A stretch of DNA of 64,000 nt from NCBI GenBank assembly GCA_004102645.1, contig CP034928.1:1604153-1668152 (forward strand), written 5' to 3'. Made by a program: the position numbers and the translations under genes. Origin of the DNA: Candidatus Bipolaricaulis sibiricus. GTDB lineage: Bacteria > Bipolaricaulota > Bipolaricaulia > Bipolaricaulales > Bipolaricaulaceae. This document shows, piece by piece, positions 44,642-53,218 of the stretch (position 1 is its first letter; each line of letters starts with the position of its first letter). The notes beneath the pieces were generated by a model. The model was not told the origin of the DNA, ran no database searches, and saw only the letters and a list, made by a program, of their open reading frames with translations.

Positions 44642-44693
44642 GCGCTTGCGATGGACAACTGAGGAGCCATGAGATGAACCAAGGGAGGCGACG

Positions 44694-46802
44694 ATGAGGA
44701 AAACCCTGTTGTTCGTGGTATGGTGTGCCCTCGCTCTGACGGCGTGGGCGGCCCCGCAGCGGCTGGCGTTCATCCTTGACGCATCGGACTCGATGAACAT
44801 CGGCCTTGACGGCGGCCCCACCCGGTTCGCGTGGGCCAAGGAGGCCTTGACGTTGGTTCTAGACGACCTCTCGGACGAGACGTCGTTTGCGGTCGCGGTG
44901 TTCGGCCACCGGATACCGAAGACGCAGGAGCCAGCAACGTGCCGTGACATCGAACTCATCGCGTCCTTGGGAACCTACGGCGCAGTGGATCGCGCCGTAC
45001 TCAAGGCCACGATCGCCAACCTGGTTGCGATGGGGAAGACCCCGCTCGCCGAGTCGCTCCGATTCATTGCAGGAAGAGTCCCCGCACCGGCGCGCATTGT
45101 TCTGCTTACCGACGGAGGGGAGACGTGCGGGGGAGACCCGGTCGCGGAGGCGCGGCGCCTGTGCGCGTTGGGGTACACGGTAGATGTGGTTGGCTTGGCC
45201 CTCACCCCCGCTGATGAGCAGGCACTCCGCGCGATCGCTGCAGCGGGGTGTGGCCAGTTTATCGTCGTAGCAGAACCGAAAGATCTTGTTCCGTTGTTCC
45301 GTGAATTTGTGATCCCGACGCCTCCGATTCCGGCGCCAACGATTCCGCACTGCCTCGCCACGTACAAGGTTGACCCCGCCATCGTCGCCCTGCTCCTGAA
45401 GCATCTTCCCTATGCACCATGCACGGACCCGATGTGGCACGTGATCCTGTGCTTCCTCGAGCAGAACCCACCCGCCAAGATCATCGTCGGAACTGAAGGT
45501 GATGACGTCCTGTTCGGAACGCCGGGCAACGACCTGATCCTCGGCCTGGGTGGCGACGATCAGATCTTCGGGTTCGCCGGGAACGATCTCCTCATCGGCG
45601 GCCCGGGGAACGACCTCATCCAGGGAGGCGATGGCGACGACCTCATTCTGGGTGGACCAGGCAATGACCTCCTGTTCGGCGGTGCCGGCGACGACATGAT
45701 CTACGGTGAGGATGGCGACGACCGGATCGAGGGCGAGGCCGGGAACGACAAGCTGTTCGGCGGTCCGGGCAACGACATCATCCTCGGCGGTCCTGGCTGC
45801 AACGTGATCGACGGTGGCCCCGGGAAGAACTTCATCTACGATGAGGGAACGTGCGCCCCGCGGCCACTGGCTCCCGACTGCACGCCAGTCTGCGCGCCGC
45901 CTGTTCCCGCGACACCGAAGCCGACCATCTCCCCCACCTGCCAGGTCGCCCCGGAGATCAAGACGGTCGTCGAAGGAGGAAGCATTGTCCTGCGCGCAAT
46001 CGTTCACGATCCCGACGGGGACCCGGTCCGGGTAACGTGGTCGGCTCCCAAGGGCCATTTCTCCGATCCACACGCGTTCGAGCCCACGTACTACGCGCCG
46101 TGGGTCAAGTCGTGCGATGGCGAACGGATCGAGATCACCCTCACAGCGGTCGACGCTTGCGGCGCGCAGGCAGTGGATAAGCTCGTTCTCCACGTGCTCA
46201 ACGTGAACCATCCGCCAGTGGTGGACGCCGGGCCGGATCTCGCGGTGGACGAGGGCGGCAAGATCAGGCTCCTTGCCTCGGCCTGTGACCCTGACGACGA
46301 TGCGTTGTCCTTCCTCTGGACGATTGGTTGTGGCCGCGGATCGCTCGACAACCCGCGGGCCCTTCAGCCGATCTACACAGCCCCGCTCACCTCGCGGTGT
46401 GAGGGAGAGACGGTCGAGCTCACCCTCACCGTGACCGACGCCTGCGGTGCGGTGGCCCAGGACACGGTGCGGATCCACGTGCGAAACCTGAACAAGCCGC
46501 CGTGGGCTGATGCCGGGCCCGACCTCCAGGTACCCGAGAAGGCGCAGATCATGATCCTCGGCCAGGCCGGGGACCCCGACGGCGAGAAGCTCACCGTCAC
46601 CTGGTGGGCGAGCGCGGGGACCCTTCTCAACGCCGACACCCTGTGCCCGATCTTCGTCGCTCCCGAGGTCGAGGGCTGTGACCACATGCTGGTTACGGTC
46701 ACCCTGTGCGTCATGGATCCGTGCGGCGCTGTCGCCCAGGACTCGCTTGTGATCAAGGTCCTCAACGTGAACCGGCCGCCGCAGGTCAAGGCAGATCCGT
46801 AG
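44694..46802 (+). CDS. Secreted VWA-domain protein with RTX calcium repeats and Ig/cadherin-like domains
   Basis: A 702-residue protein. Residues 1-19 are a Sec signal peptide. A von Willebrand A domain follows with the metal site DASDS at 29-33 and LLTDGGE further on. Residues about 265-385 are about twelve RTX-type nonapeptides of the form GGxGNDLIx, which bind calcium and form a beta roll. About 300 residues of three Ig- or cadherin-like repeats end the protein (VNHPPVVDAGPDLAVDEGG, NKPPWADAGPDLQV). RTX blocks usually belong to proteins exported by type I systems with a C-terminal signal; here the N-terminal signal suggests Sec export. Likely a calcium-dependent surface or matrix protein. 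A clear terminator follows. Confidence 0.85.
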   Translation: MRKTLLFVVWCALALTAWAAPQRLAFILDASDSMNIGLDGGPTRFAWAKEALTLVLDDLSDETSFAVAVFGHRIPKTQEPATCRDIELIASLGTYGAVDRAVLKATIANLVAMGKTPLAESLRFIAGRVPAPARIVLLTDGGETCGGDPVAEARRLCALGYTVDVVGLALTPADEQALRAIAAAGCGQFIVVAEPKDLVPLFREFVIPTPPIPAPTIPHCLATYKVDPAIVALLLKHLPYAPCTDPMWHVILCFLEQNPPAKIIVGTEGDDVLFGTPGNDLILGLGGDDQIFGFAGNDLLIGGPGNDLIQGGDGDDLILGGPGNDLLFGGAGDDMIYGEDGDDRIEGEAGNDKLFGGPGNDIILGGPGCNVIDGGPGKNFIYDEGTCAPRPLAPDCTPVCAPPVPATPKPTISPTCQVAPEIKTVVEGGSIVLRAIVHDPDGDPVRVTWSAPKGHFSDPHAFEPTYYAPWVKSCDGERIEITLTAVDACGAQAVDKLVLHVLNVNHPPVVDAGPDLAVDEGGKIRLLASACDPDDDALSFLWTIGCGRGSLDNPRALQPIYTAPLTSRCEGETVELTLTVTDACGAVAQDTVRIHVRNLNKPPWADAGPDLQVPEKAQIMILGQAGDPDGEKLTVTWWASAGTLLNADTLCPIFVAPEVEGCDHMLVTVTLCVMDPCGAVAQDSLVIKVLNVNRPPQVKADP

Positions 46803-46829
46803 GACCACGCACTCCTGGTGACCAAGGAC

Positions 46830-46858
46830 GGGGCCGCCCCCAGGCGGCCCCGTTTCTT
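46830..46858 (+). terminator. Rho-independent terminator after the VWA/RTX gene
   Basis: A 9-bp perfect GC stem GGGGCCGCC / GGCGGCCCC (46830-46851) with a CCCA loop, followed by GTTTCTT. Confidence 0.85.
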
Positions 46859-46879
46859 GGTTCAGGCACCCGGCGACGA

Positions 46880-47152
46880 TCAGCCCTTGCCCAGCCTATC
46901 CCTGATCTCGCCCAGCGTGTCGAGAATCCGAAACACCACGATGAGCAGCTCGCACCAGATGCGCACGCCGAGGGGCCCCAAGAGGATGACCAGGATTCCC
47001 GTGAGTACTGTCGTGCCGCCGCCGTACGTCGCCGATGCACCGCTGACGATGCTGACCAGCCCGACGATCACACAGGCGACGATGCCAACCCAGAAGATCA
47101 CCTGGATCGCAACGGGGGTGATCATCTTCCGAAACGATAGATAGTCCTGCAT
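46880..47152 (-). CDS. DUF4282 small membrane protein
   Basis: A 90-residue protein starting MQDYLSFRKMITP, with two hydrophobic helices and a short cytoplasmic tail (EIRDRLGKG). The start and the segment GPLGVRIWCELLIVVFRI match DUF4282. The function is unknown. It is downstream of the lipoylation operon on the same strand, 36 bp after the DUF501 stop, and converges on the VWA terminator. Confidence 0.82.
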   Translation of the reverse strand: MQDYLSFRKMITPVAIQVIFWVGIVACVIVGLVSIVSGASATYGGGTTVLTGILVILLGPLGVRIWCELLIVVFRILDTLGEIRDRLGKG

Positions 47153-47188
47153 GTGTGCCTCCTTTGGCCGGAGTATAGGAACCCGGAT

Positions 47189-47764
47189 CTAGGGGAGACA
47201 ACTCGACGCCGGGATGTCGGTGAGTCCCTCCGCGCACATGATCCGCTGCGGCGGACAGAACAGGGCCGGCAGCTCGGCGGCCACGGACTCCCCGATCGGG
47301 TTCCCTCCCCGCGCAAGAAAGTGGGCCAGATGCGCATGGAGGCACTTCACGCGCTGCCTGTTGCTCAGCCCGGCGATCCCCGTCTGCAGCCGGTCGAGAG
47401 CCCCGACCTTCCCGAGAAAACCCCGTTCTTCGGGCGACAGAAGGGCGGCTCGTTCCCGTCGGTAGCTCTCGTGCGCCTCCGCGTACCGACAGACGAGGTC
47501 AGGCTGCACCGCCAGGAGATCCTCGTACCTCCGCACCCCGCCTCCGGATTCCACACGCGCCACCTCGGCTGTCAGGTACGGGCACGATAGCCAGAACAGG
47601 GTCGGGAACACCCCGAACTCCGCTCCCTGGCGGTGGAGGGGGTGAGTGAGGATCACCTGAGGGTAGCCGTAGGGACAGCGGTGTGCCACGGCGACGGCAC
47701 CCGTCGGAGGCCGCCCGATCTGTCGCTCGACAACCCTGCGATCCGCGGGAGAAAGCACGTTCAA
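47189..47764 (-). CDS. DUF501 family protein
   Basis: A 191-residue protein with the DUF501 pattern: RQIGRPPTGAVAVAHRCPYG near the start, FWLSCPYLTAEVARVESGGG, and VKCLHAHLAHFLARGGNPIG. The conserved cysteines and histidines suggest a metal or phosphate site, but no activity is known. Start: TTG at 47764 overlaps the ligase stop (TTGA); GTG at 47758 is an alternative. It is the last member of the lipoylation operon, an association that might hint at its role. Confidence 0.85.
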   Translation of the reverse strand: MNVLSPADRRVVERQIGRPPTGAVAVAHRCPYGYPQVILTHPLHRQGAEFGVFPTLFWLSCPYLTAEVARVESGGGVRRYEDLLAVQPDLVCRYAEAHESYRRERAALLSPEERGFLGKVGALDRLQTGIAGLSNRQRVKCLHAHLAHFLARGGNPIGESVAAELPALFCPPQRIMCAEGLTDIPASSCLP

Positions 47765-48483
47765 CCCGCTCCGCGGGCGGAAGCCAGGCGGATGTCCGCC
47801 AGCGCCCACTCGTGCAGAGAGATCGTCTCCATACCGGCCCGCCCTAGCGGGCGAAACGCAGCCAGAATGGTTCGTACTCCCTCTTCGATCGGGACCGCAC
47901 GGCCGATGAGGGACCCCAGGTCGCCCACCACAGCCGGTCTCGAGGCGACACCGCGCGGGGAATAGCCCGGACGCAGGGCAAGGAGAAGCGTGTCCATTGG
48001 AATCACGTCCGCCGCGAGAATGAGCGTTCCGTGGTGAAGAACAGCCCGTCGACGCAGCTGCGCTGACCCGGAGATCTTGCGGTCTCCGGCGAACACGGCT
48101 CCATCGCGCGCATCCACCGGCAGACCCAGACGACGACGTACGGTCTGAGCGAGGTGGTCTGTGATTAGATCCTGGGACTCCCGCACAGAAGTCCATGGAT
48201 CGACAAGCGGGAGGCAAAGACTGAAGTTGAGGTTTCCGGGGTGATGGTAGACGGCACCGCCTCCCGACGACCGCTGCAGCACAGGGATCCTGAACTCTTT
48301 GCAGGCGGTGAGATCGGCTTCGTCCTCGATGCGCTGTCCGCGTCCCACGACCACGCACCGGGGGTTGCGCCAGATGCGCAGCGTGGGGGGCGAATTCCCG
48401 CACGCCACCGCGGAGAGGATCGCCTCGTCCAAAGCAAGGTTGAGCGCGGGATCGCGGTAGGGGAGGTCGAGAAGGATCCTCAT
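47761..48483 (-). CDS. Lipoate-protein ligase A-like / octanoyltransferase family protein
   Basis: A 240-residue BPL/LplA/LipM-fold protein. It has LRIWRNPRCVVVGRGQ, the lipoyl pocket signature RSSGGGAVYHHPGNLNFSL and the lysine region GDRKISGSAQ. It lacks the large C-terminal domain of E. coli LplA, so it may act as LipM/LipL-type transferase or need a partner. With lipB also present, the cell could both synthesise lipoate and move it between carrier proteins. Four-base overlaps join it to lipA and to the DUF501 gene. Confidence 0.82.
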   Translation of the reverse strand: MRILLDLPYRDPALNLALDEAILSAVACGNSPPTLRIWRNPRCVVVGRGQRIEDEADLTACKEFRIPVLQRSSGGGAVYHHPGNLNFSLCLPLVDPWTSVRESQDLITDHLAQTVRRRLGLPVDARDGAVFAGDRKISGSAQLRRRAVLHHGTLILAADVIPMDTLLLALRPGYSPRGVASRPAVVGDLGSLIGRAVPIEEGVRTILAAFRPLGRAGMETISLHEWALADIRLASARGAG

Positions 48484-49346
48484 CGCAGCGCCGCGTACGC
48501 TTCGGCGGCCCGGAACGAGGTTCGGGCGAACGGTGCCGCTACAACGGCCCCGAAACCGAGATCGCGCGCCCGGTCTTCCCAGTAGCGGAATTCCTGCGGT
48601 GTCACGTAGCGCACCACGGGAACCTGGGCCGGCGTCGGGCGGAGGTACTGCCCGAGCACAACCACATCTACCCCCGCCGCCCGCAGGTCGGCGAGGGTTT
48701 CTCCGATTTCCGCATCGGTCTCTCCAAGCCCAAGGAGCAACGATGACTTGGTGACGATCCCCGGCGCGAGCTCCCTGAGGTGTCGCAGAACGTCGAGCGA
48801 GGTCACGTAGCTGGCGCGGGAATCCCGGACGGACAGACTCAACCGCTCCACGGTCTCCACGTTATGCCCTACGACGTGAGGACCGGAGCCTACCACCACC
48901 CTCAGTGCGTCCCGATCCCCCCCGAAGTCCGGGACCAGCGCCTCTACCCGTGCCTCGGGCACGACCTCCCGGACACGGCCGATCGTCGCTGCGTAGTGTG
49001 ACGCCCCGCCATCGGGAAGGTCGTCTCGGTCCACCGACGTAAGAACCACGTACCGCAGATGAAGCTCGGACACCGCACGCGCAAGACGGGTCGGCTCCTC
49101 CGGGTCGGGAGGCGCGGGCCGGCCGTGACGAACCGCACAGAACCGGCAGGCACGGGTGCACACGTCGCCGAGGATCATGAACGTCGCCGTGCCGGCCCCC
49201 CAGCAGGCGGGAAGGTTGGGGCACCGTGCAGACCGGCACACCGTGTGGATCCTGTGCCTGTCCAGAACCTCGTCCACGCGGCGCGCCCCCCCCACGGCGG
49301 CCGTGGAGACCTCAACCCTTAACCAGTCAGGCTTTCGCTCATCCAC
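48480..49346 (-). CDS. lipA: Lipoyl synthase
   Basis: Radical SAM enzyme that inserts two sulfur atoms into octanoyl groups on carrier proteins. The 288-residue protein has the auxiliary cluster CX4CX5C at C37, C42 and C48, and the radical SAM CX3CX2C at C63, C67 and C70. The family end motif RTSFRAAE (usual RSSYxA) is present. It overlaps lipB by 28 nt and the downstream ligase-like gene by four, so all are translated from one message. Confidence 0.96.
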   Translation of the reverse strand: MDERKPDWLRVEVSTAAVGGARRVDEVLDRHRIHTVCRSARCPNLPACWGAGTATFMILGDVCTRACRFCAVRHGRPAPPDPEEPTRLARAVSELHLRYVVLTSVDRDDLPDGGASHYAATIGRVREVVPEARVEALVPDFGGDRDALRVVVGSGPHVVGHNVETVERLSLSVRDSRASYVTSLDVLRHLRELAPGIVTKSSLLLGLGETDAEIGETLADLRAAGVDVVVLGQYLRPTPAQVPVVRYVTPQEFRYWEDRARDLGFGAVVAAPFARTSFRAAEAYAALR

Positions 49347-50014
49347 GCCGCGATCACCTCCTCGCTAGCCGGGCGGATCTCCTCACCCAACACGTCGGAC
49401 ACCGCTGCCCGCGCGGCTACCCACGCCTCACCCATCGAGACCGGCCGGTCAAGGGTATCCGCGATCGACACCGCCTTCGCTCCGGCGATCCCGCACGGGA
49501 TGATCCACTGAAAGCCGTCCGGGTCGAGATCCACGTTCAGGGCGAGCCCGTGCATTGTGACCCAATCTCGGACATGGATCCCCACCGCGCCGAGCTTGCC
49601 CCGCTCGTGCCAGACTCCGGGGAATCCCCTGCGGCGCTCCGCCTCCACCCCGAGTGAACGCGCGATGCGGATCATGATCTCCTCGAGGTCGGCCACGTAG
49701 CGGTGCAGGTCCTTTCCCCGCCCTCGTAGGTCGAGGATGGGGTACAGGACAAGCTGTCCCGGCCCGTGGTACGTGACATCGCCCCCCCGCTCTATCGCGA
49801 CGATCTCGACGCCGAAGGAGGCGAGCGTCTCGGGGGGAGCGAGGATGTGTGCCTCAGTTCCCCCTCGCCCAATCGTGATCACGGGATCGTGCTCCAGGGC
49901 TAGGACCGTGTCACGAATCCTACCGTCCCGGCGCAGTCGATGAAGATGGCGCTGAAGCTTCAGGGCCAACCCGTAGCGGACTCGGCCGAGATCAGCGTAG
50001 AGAAAAGAGCTCAC
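49319..50014 (-). CDS. lipB: Octanoyl-[acyl-carrier-protein]:protein octanoyltransferase
   Basis: Transfers octanoate from ACP to the lysine of a lipoyl domain. The 231-residue protein has RGGDVTYHGPG at 76-86, the catalytic lysine K140 in RGKLGAVGI and the catalytic cysteine C174 in IPCGI. Its start overlaps the stop of the lipoyl-domain gene (ATGA), which places enzyme and probable substrate side by side. Confidence 0.96.
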   Translation of the reverse strand: MSSFLYADLGRVRYGLALKLQRHLHRLRRDGRIRDTVLALEHDPVITIGRGGTEAHILAPPETLASFGVEIVAIERGGDVTYHGPGQLVLYPILDLRGRGKDLHRYVADLEEIMIRIARSLGVEAERRRGFPGVWHERGKLGAVGIHVRDWVTMHGLALNVDLDPDGFQWIIPCGIAGAKAVSIADTLDRPVSMGEAWVAARAAVSDVLGEEIRPASEEVIAAWMSESLTG

Positions 50015-50244
50015 CCACTCCTCAGACGGGCGATCGTCTCGCCAGGCCGGGTCGACTCGCCGGAACCCACCAGAATCTGGTCAACGATGCCTGTGCCGGG
50101 CGCTTCGACCACAAACACCGCCTTGTCCGCCTCGACCTCGGCCACCGCGTCCCCGGTCTGAACCCGATCGCCCGGCCCGACGAGCCAGCGGACGAGCTGG
50201 ACTCTCCCCACCTCTCCGAGGTCAGGCACGACGATGTCCATCAT
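50011..50244 (-). CDS. Stand-alone lipoyl (biotinyl/lipoyl-attachment) carrier protein
   Basis: A 77-residue protein that consists only of a lipoyl domain: MMDIVVPDLGEVG at the N-terminus and K41 in EADKAVF as the modified lysine, with the mirrored glycine-rich turns (GPGDRV, APGTG). It resembles the N-terminal lipoyl domain of 2-oxoacid dehydrogenase E2, not GcvH. No E2 catalytic domain, E1 or E3 is present nearby. A GAAAGGAGG site precedes the ATG pair at 50244/50241. It is the first gene of an operon with lipB, lipA and a ligase-like gene, so it is probably a free lipoate carrier or the scaffold on which lipoate is made. Confidence 0.85.
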   Translation of the reverse strand: MMDIVVPDLGEVGRVQLVRWLVGPGDRVQTGDAVAEVEADKAVFVVEAPGTGIVDQILVGSGESTRPGETIARLRSG

Positions 50245-50283
50245 GACCTCCTTTCGGGTCCATTCTAAGGTCTGGGGCTGCCC

Positions 50284-50313
50284 AGGAACAGACCGCCCCG
50301 GTCTGGGGCGGTC
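50284..50313 (-). terminator. Hairpin after the cysteine-rich secreted protein gene
   Basis: A 9-bp stem GACCGCCCC / GGGGCGGTC with a 5-nt loop, followed on the minus strand by TGTTCCT. The T-run is weak. It separates this gene from the lipoylation operon. Confidence 0.5.
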
Positions 50314-50338
50314 CGCGCGAGCTCCGACAGGAGTGGGT

Positions 50339-50968
50339 TCAGGTCGTTGGGCGTTCGACAACCACCTCGGGTCCCATCCCCCCACACCCCCCGTCCTGCA
50401 GGGGGACATTGCACAGGCCTCGGTAGCAGGCACCGTTCGCTGGCAGGAACAGCCCGTAGGCAGTTGGGTCCTCTCCGTTCGCAGCCAACGCCCGCGCCAC
50501 ATAGTAGTCGCCGTGGATGAAGCGGAGCCACTGGTCCATCGCCCGCGTGACCTCGTCGGCTGGATACCCGTTGCGGACCAGATAGGACCCCAAGCCCCGC
50601 GCTGTACGGACCACGTTGCAGATGAGCCCGCCGCGCTCGCAACAGCAATGGGCGAGGGGGTTGTCGTCACAACACGGGGCGGCCAGCGGAGCGAGGGCGG
50701 CTTCAAGGATCTCTGCTTCCGTCGCCGTCAACCGAAGGGTGTCGTACCACATGGCGAACAACTGAGCATTCGTCCACGCGAGCGGGAGCCCGTACACCGT
50801 CGCTAGTCCCTCCTTGGGCACGTTCTCGGTGTAGAGCGGCGCGAGCGACAGAGCCCCTTTGGAAGAAGCCAAGGCTGCCATCCCCCCGGTGAGCACACTC
50901 CCCACAACCACGAGGAGGATGCCCCTGCGGATGGCCCTACTCCTCACGCGGATCTCGCTTTCCAGCAT
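50339..50968 (-). CDS. Secreted cysteine-cluster protein of unknown function
   Basis: A 209-residue protein with a basic N-region and hydrophobic signal segment (RGILLVVVGSVLTGGMAALA). In the middle it has a dense cysteine block, APCCDDN followed by HCCCERGGLICN, with eight cysteines in all in the mature part. This resembles metal or cluster sites in exported proteins. The helix after it (GYPADEVTRAMDQWLRFIHGDYY) is amphipathic. AAGGAGG lies five bases before the ATG. No family can be named. The gene is followed by a hairpin and the lipoylation operon. Confidence 0.7.
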   Translation of the reverse strand: MLESEIRVRSRAIRRGILLVVVGSVLTGGMAALASSKGALSLAPLYTENVPKEGLATVYGLPLAWTNAQLFAMWYDTLRLTATEAEILEAALAPLAAPCCDDNPLAHCCCERGGLICNVVRTARGLGSYLVRNGYPADEVTRAMDQWLRFIHGDYYVARALAANGEDPTAYGLFLPANGACYRGLCNVPLQDGGCGGMGPEVVVERPTT

Positions 50969-51131
50969 CGAACCTCCTTCTCATCCGTTCCGTGGGACTG
51001 TGATCCTTGGTGGTGGAGAGGGTGTCGAGCGTGTGTGCAGGAAACATGAACGCGTTCAGGCGCCACCGGATTGCTCCCTGTGGATGGGCGTTGCGACCCT
51101 ACCCCACTTGGGATGGATGGCGTGCGGAGCC

Positions 51132-51482
51132 CTAGAGAGGAAAGGCGCCGCCGACCTGGCCACGAGGCGCCTGATCCCGGGGCGCGTTCCCTGGATGGAG
51201 CTCAACGCCTGCCAGCCCCGCCAGCCGGCGCCGGTGCGCGGCAGCGTTCCTCAGTTCGCGGGTGGCAATGGCCTCGTACCGTTGGGCCACCAGATCCTCG
51301 CCCGGATCGGTGAGCTCGTTCAGACAACGCCGAACCCGTCGCGCCGCCTTGCGCCTCAGCTCGGCGAATGCCGCCCGTTCACGGTGGACCTTCGCCTGTT
51401 CCGCTTCGATCGGGTGATCCACGGGATGGAGCTTCCGGAACTGCTCGATCTCGTGGAGAGTCCACTGCCGAATCCTGGCCAT
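51132..51482 (-). CDS. Hypothetical protein, 116 residues, charged
   Basis: The frame starts MARIRQWTLHEIEQF, is helical and rich in arginine, glutamate and alanine, and has no membrane segment or recognisable family. It begins 26 bp downstream of the DUF4097 gene, suggesting cotranscription. Codon use is as in its neighbours. The C-terminal 25 residues are low-complexity, so the true end may be less certain than the start. It could also be a spurious frame. Confidence 0.4.
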   Translation of the reverse strand: MARIRQWTLHEIEQFRKLHPVDHPIEAEQAKVHRERAAFAELRRKAARRVRRCLNELTDPGEDLVAQRYEAIATRELRNAAAHRRRLAGLAGVELHPGNAPRDQAPRGQVGGAFPL

Positions 51483-51507
51483 GAGCGCGCGCCCTCCGTC
51501 CACCCCG

Positions 51508-52335
51508 TCAGTCGGCGGCCTCGATCCGAATCGAACCGTTGCTCGTTCGGAGGTCCATCTCGGTCAGAGCAGGAGGATTGAGGACCGCGTTCCAGTCCTT
51601 TCCCTCCGTGTCACCCACCAGGGCAAGGTCCGAGGTGATGCTCCCGTTGCTCACACTAGCGCGGAACGCGATGGACAGACCCCTCGGCACCCGCACGACC
51701 ACGCTGCCGTTGCTCGTTCGCAGTCGATGGGGGCCGATCCCTTCCGGGTGTCCGACGTAGTGGACCCAACCGTTGCTCGTCTCGCCGTCCACCCCGCCTT
51801 GCACCCTCTCGAGGCGGATCTCGCCGTTCGAGGTGCGAACCGTGAGATCCCCCACGCGGTCTGCCACCGATACTCGGCCGTTGCTTGTCGCAAGGTATGC
51901 GGTGCCAGCGCCCCCTTGAAGCGCGATCGACCCGTTCGAGGTCCGCACCTCGACCTCTGCTTCTGCGGGAACCGTCACCTCGAAGTCAACACCGCCGTAC
52001 CTCCCGACGTCGCCCGGTTGGTCTGCCTGCTGGTACCGAAGCGTGATCACGGGCCCATTCGCGGCCGCGGTGTATACAAGCTGCCCGAGCCGCCGTTCGG
52101 CCTCGGCCACGGTCCGCCCACGGCTGTGTCGGGTCACGGTCGCGGACGCGGTCTGGAGACCCAGTTCACCGCGAACAACGATGCGGCCATTCGACGACTC
52201 CGCAATCAGCCGCACAGGCCCGGCCACGGTGAACTCGTGGTGGTCCGCAGCGGTCGCCTCGGCACGGAACGCTCCCTCATCGCAGCCCGCCAGGCACAGT
52301 GCCACCCCAGCCAACGCGAACCCGATTCCCCCCAT
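51508..52335 (-). CDS. DUF4097-like lipoprotein with SNG beta-helix repeats
   Basis: A 275-residue protein. The lipobox LAGC at about residue 18 follows a hydrophobic segment, so it is probably a lipid-anchored lipoprotein. The rest is built of short strands with recurring TSNG or SSNG turns (nine or so), such as VRTSNGSI and LATSNGRV, typical of DUF4097/DUF2807 beta-helices. Such proteins are often coded with anti-sigma systems, but none is seen here. The ATG at 52335 gives a normal signal; a GTG at 52377 would add an arginine-rich extension. Confidence 0.8.
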   Translation of the reverse strand: MGGIGFALAGVALCLAGCDEGAFRAEATAADHHEFTVAGPVRLIAESSNGRIVVRGELGLQTASATVTRHSRGRTVAEAERRLGQLVYTAAANGPVITLRYQQADQPGDVGRYGGVDFEVTVPAEAEVEVRTSNGSIALQGGAGTAYLATSNGRVSVADRVGDLTVRTSNGEIRLERVQGGVDGETSNGWVHYVGHPEGIGPHRLRTSNGSVVVRVPRGLSIAFRASVSNGSITSDLALVGDTEGKDWNAVLNPPALTEMDLRTSNGSIRIEAAD

Positions 52336-52496
52336 CCGCAGCCGACGTCGTGTTCTGTCCAGGCTTCGCCTTGTCACACTACATCGTACCGGTTGTGGTC
52401 GCTCGCGGCGACCCTGGCCGCACTCCACCGTGGGCGCTTGCCGGACCGCCGCCCACCGCCTAGAATGCCCTCTCATCTTCAGGGGAGGTGATCTGT

Positions 52497-53165
52497 GTGT
52501 TCACCAAGAAGTGTGTGCTTTTCCTCGGCCTGTTGCTGACGCTGACGAGCGTGGCCCTGGCTCAGGGTGTGGAGATGCGGGTGTTCACGGTGGGAACGCG
52601 GACGATCCACTGGTTCGCGAACACCACAGGGCAGACCGTCACCGGACTGCGCATCGCGTTCGACGAACCGGTGAAGCTCACCGGCAAGGTTGAGGTGTTC
52701 GGGGGGCTGCAGAACGTCACGGGGGTGAGCGAAGGAACTGAGTTCCTGTTCGTGGGCAGGGTTGCCCCGGGGGGATTCGTCGAGCTCCGCTGGGAGCCGA
52801 TGACCACCAACCCCGTCCTCGTGATGTGGATGAGTGGGGACCGGCCAGCGGGAATGCCCTACTTCGCCACCGTGTCTGCGCTCATCAAGGTGATCTCCGG
52901 CGGACTCGTGATGCTTCGGGATGCTGATCCAATGGCATTCACGGCGCTGCTGACCGAGTTCTTCACCGTCAACGCCACGCTGGCGTCTTCCCTTGGACAA
53001 CTCGGACTGAGCCCGGAGATCCTGAGCGGCATGCTCATGATCGCGCCGGCAGAGGGAGTCGAGAACCTCCTCACCACGCTCGTCAGCTCGTTCGGGCTCG
53101 ACACCGTGGACAAGTTCATGGAAGCGCTCGACTGGTCGATCATCTTCCAGGCCCTCGGTCTGTAG
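52497..53165 (+). CDS. Secreted protein of unknown function, 222 residues
   Basis: GTG at 52497 lies eight bases after GGGGAGG. A signal peptide (VLFLGLLLTLTSVALAQ) is followed by a beta-rich region with an Ig-like look (GLRIAFDEPVKLTGKVEVFGG ... GGFVELRW) and a helical C-terminal half (LASSLGQLGLSPEILSGML). No family can be named. The gene has its own strong terminator and is divergent from the DUF4097 gene, so it appears to be a single-gene unit. Confidence 0.7.
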   Translation: MFTKKCVLFLGLLLTLTSVALAQGVEMRVFTVGTRTIHWFANTTGQTVTGLRIAFDEPVKLTGKVEVFGGLQNVTGVSEGTEFLFVGRVAPGGFVELRWEPMTTNPVLVMWMSGDRPAGMPYFATVSALIKVISGGLVMLRDADPMAFTALLTEFFTVNATLASSLGQLGLSPEILSGMLMIAPAEGVENLLTTLVSSFGLDTVDKFMEALDWSIIFQALGL

Positions 53166-53192
53166 ACACGCGCCTTCCACGGGACCACGATC

Positions 53193-53218
53193 ACGGGGCC
53201 GCCTGAGGCGGCCCCGTG
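53193..53218 (+). terminator. Terminator after the 222-residue secreted protein gene
   Basis: An 11-bp stem ACGGGGCCGCC / GGCGGCCCCGT with a TGA loop, followed by GTCTGT. It is nearly the same sequence as the terminator at 46830, so the two may share an origin. Confidence 0.7.

Noticed and set aside
45490-45840. Repetitive DNA in the VWA gene as a possible CRISPR or satellite
   Set aside because: The repeats are in-frame 27-bp units coding for RTX nonapeptides; spacing and variation fit protein repeats.
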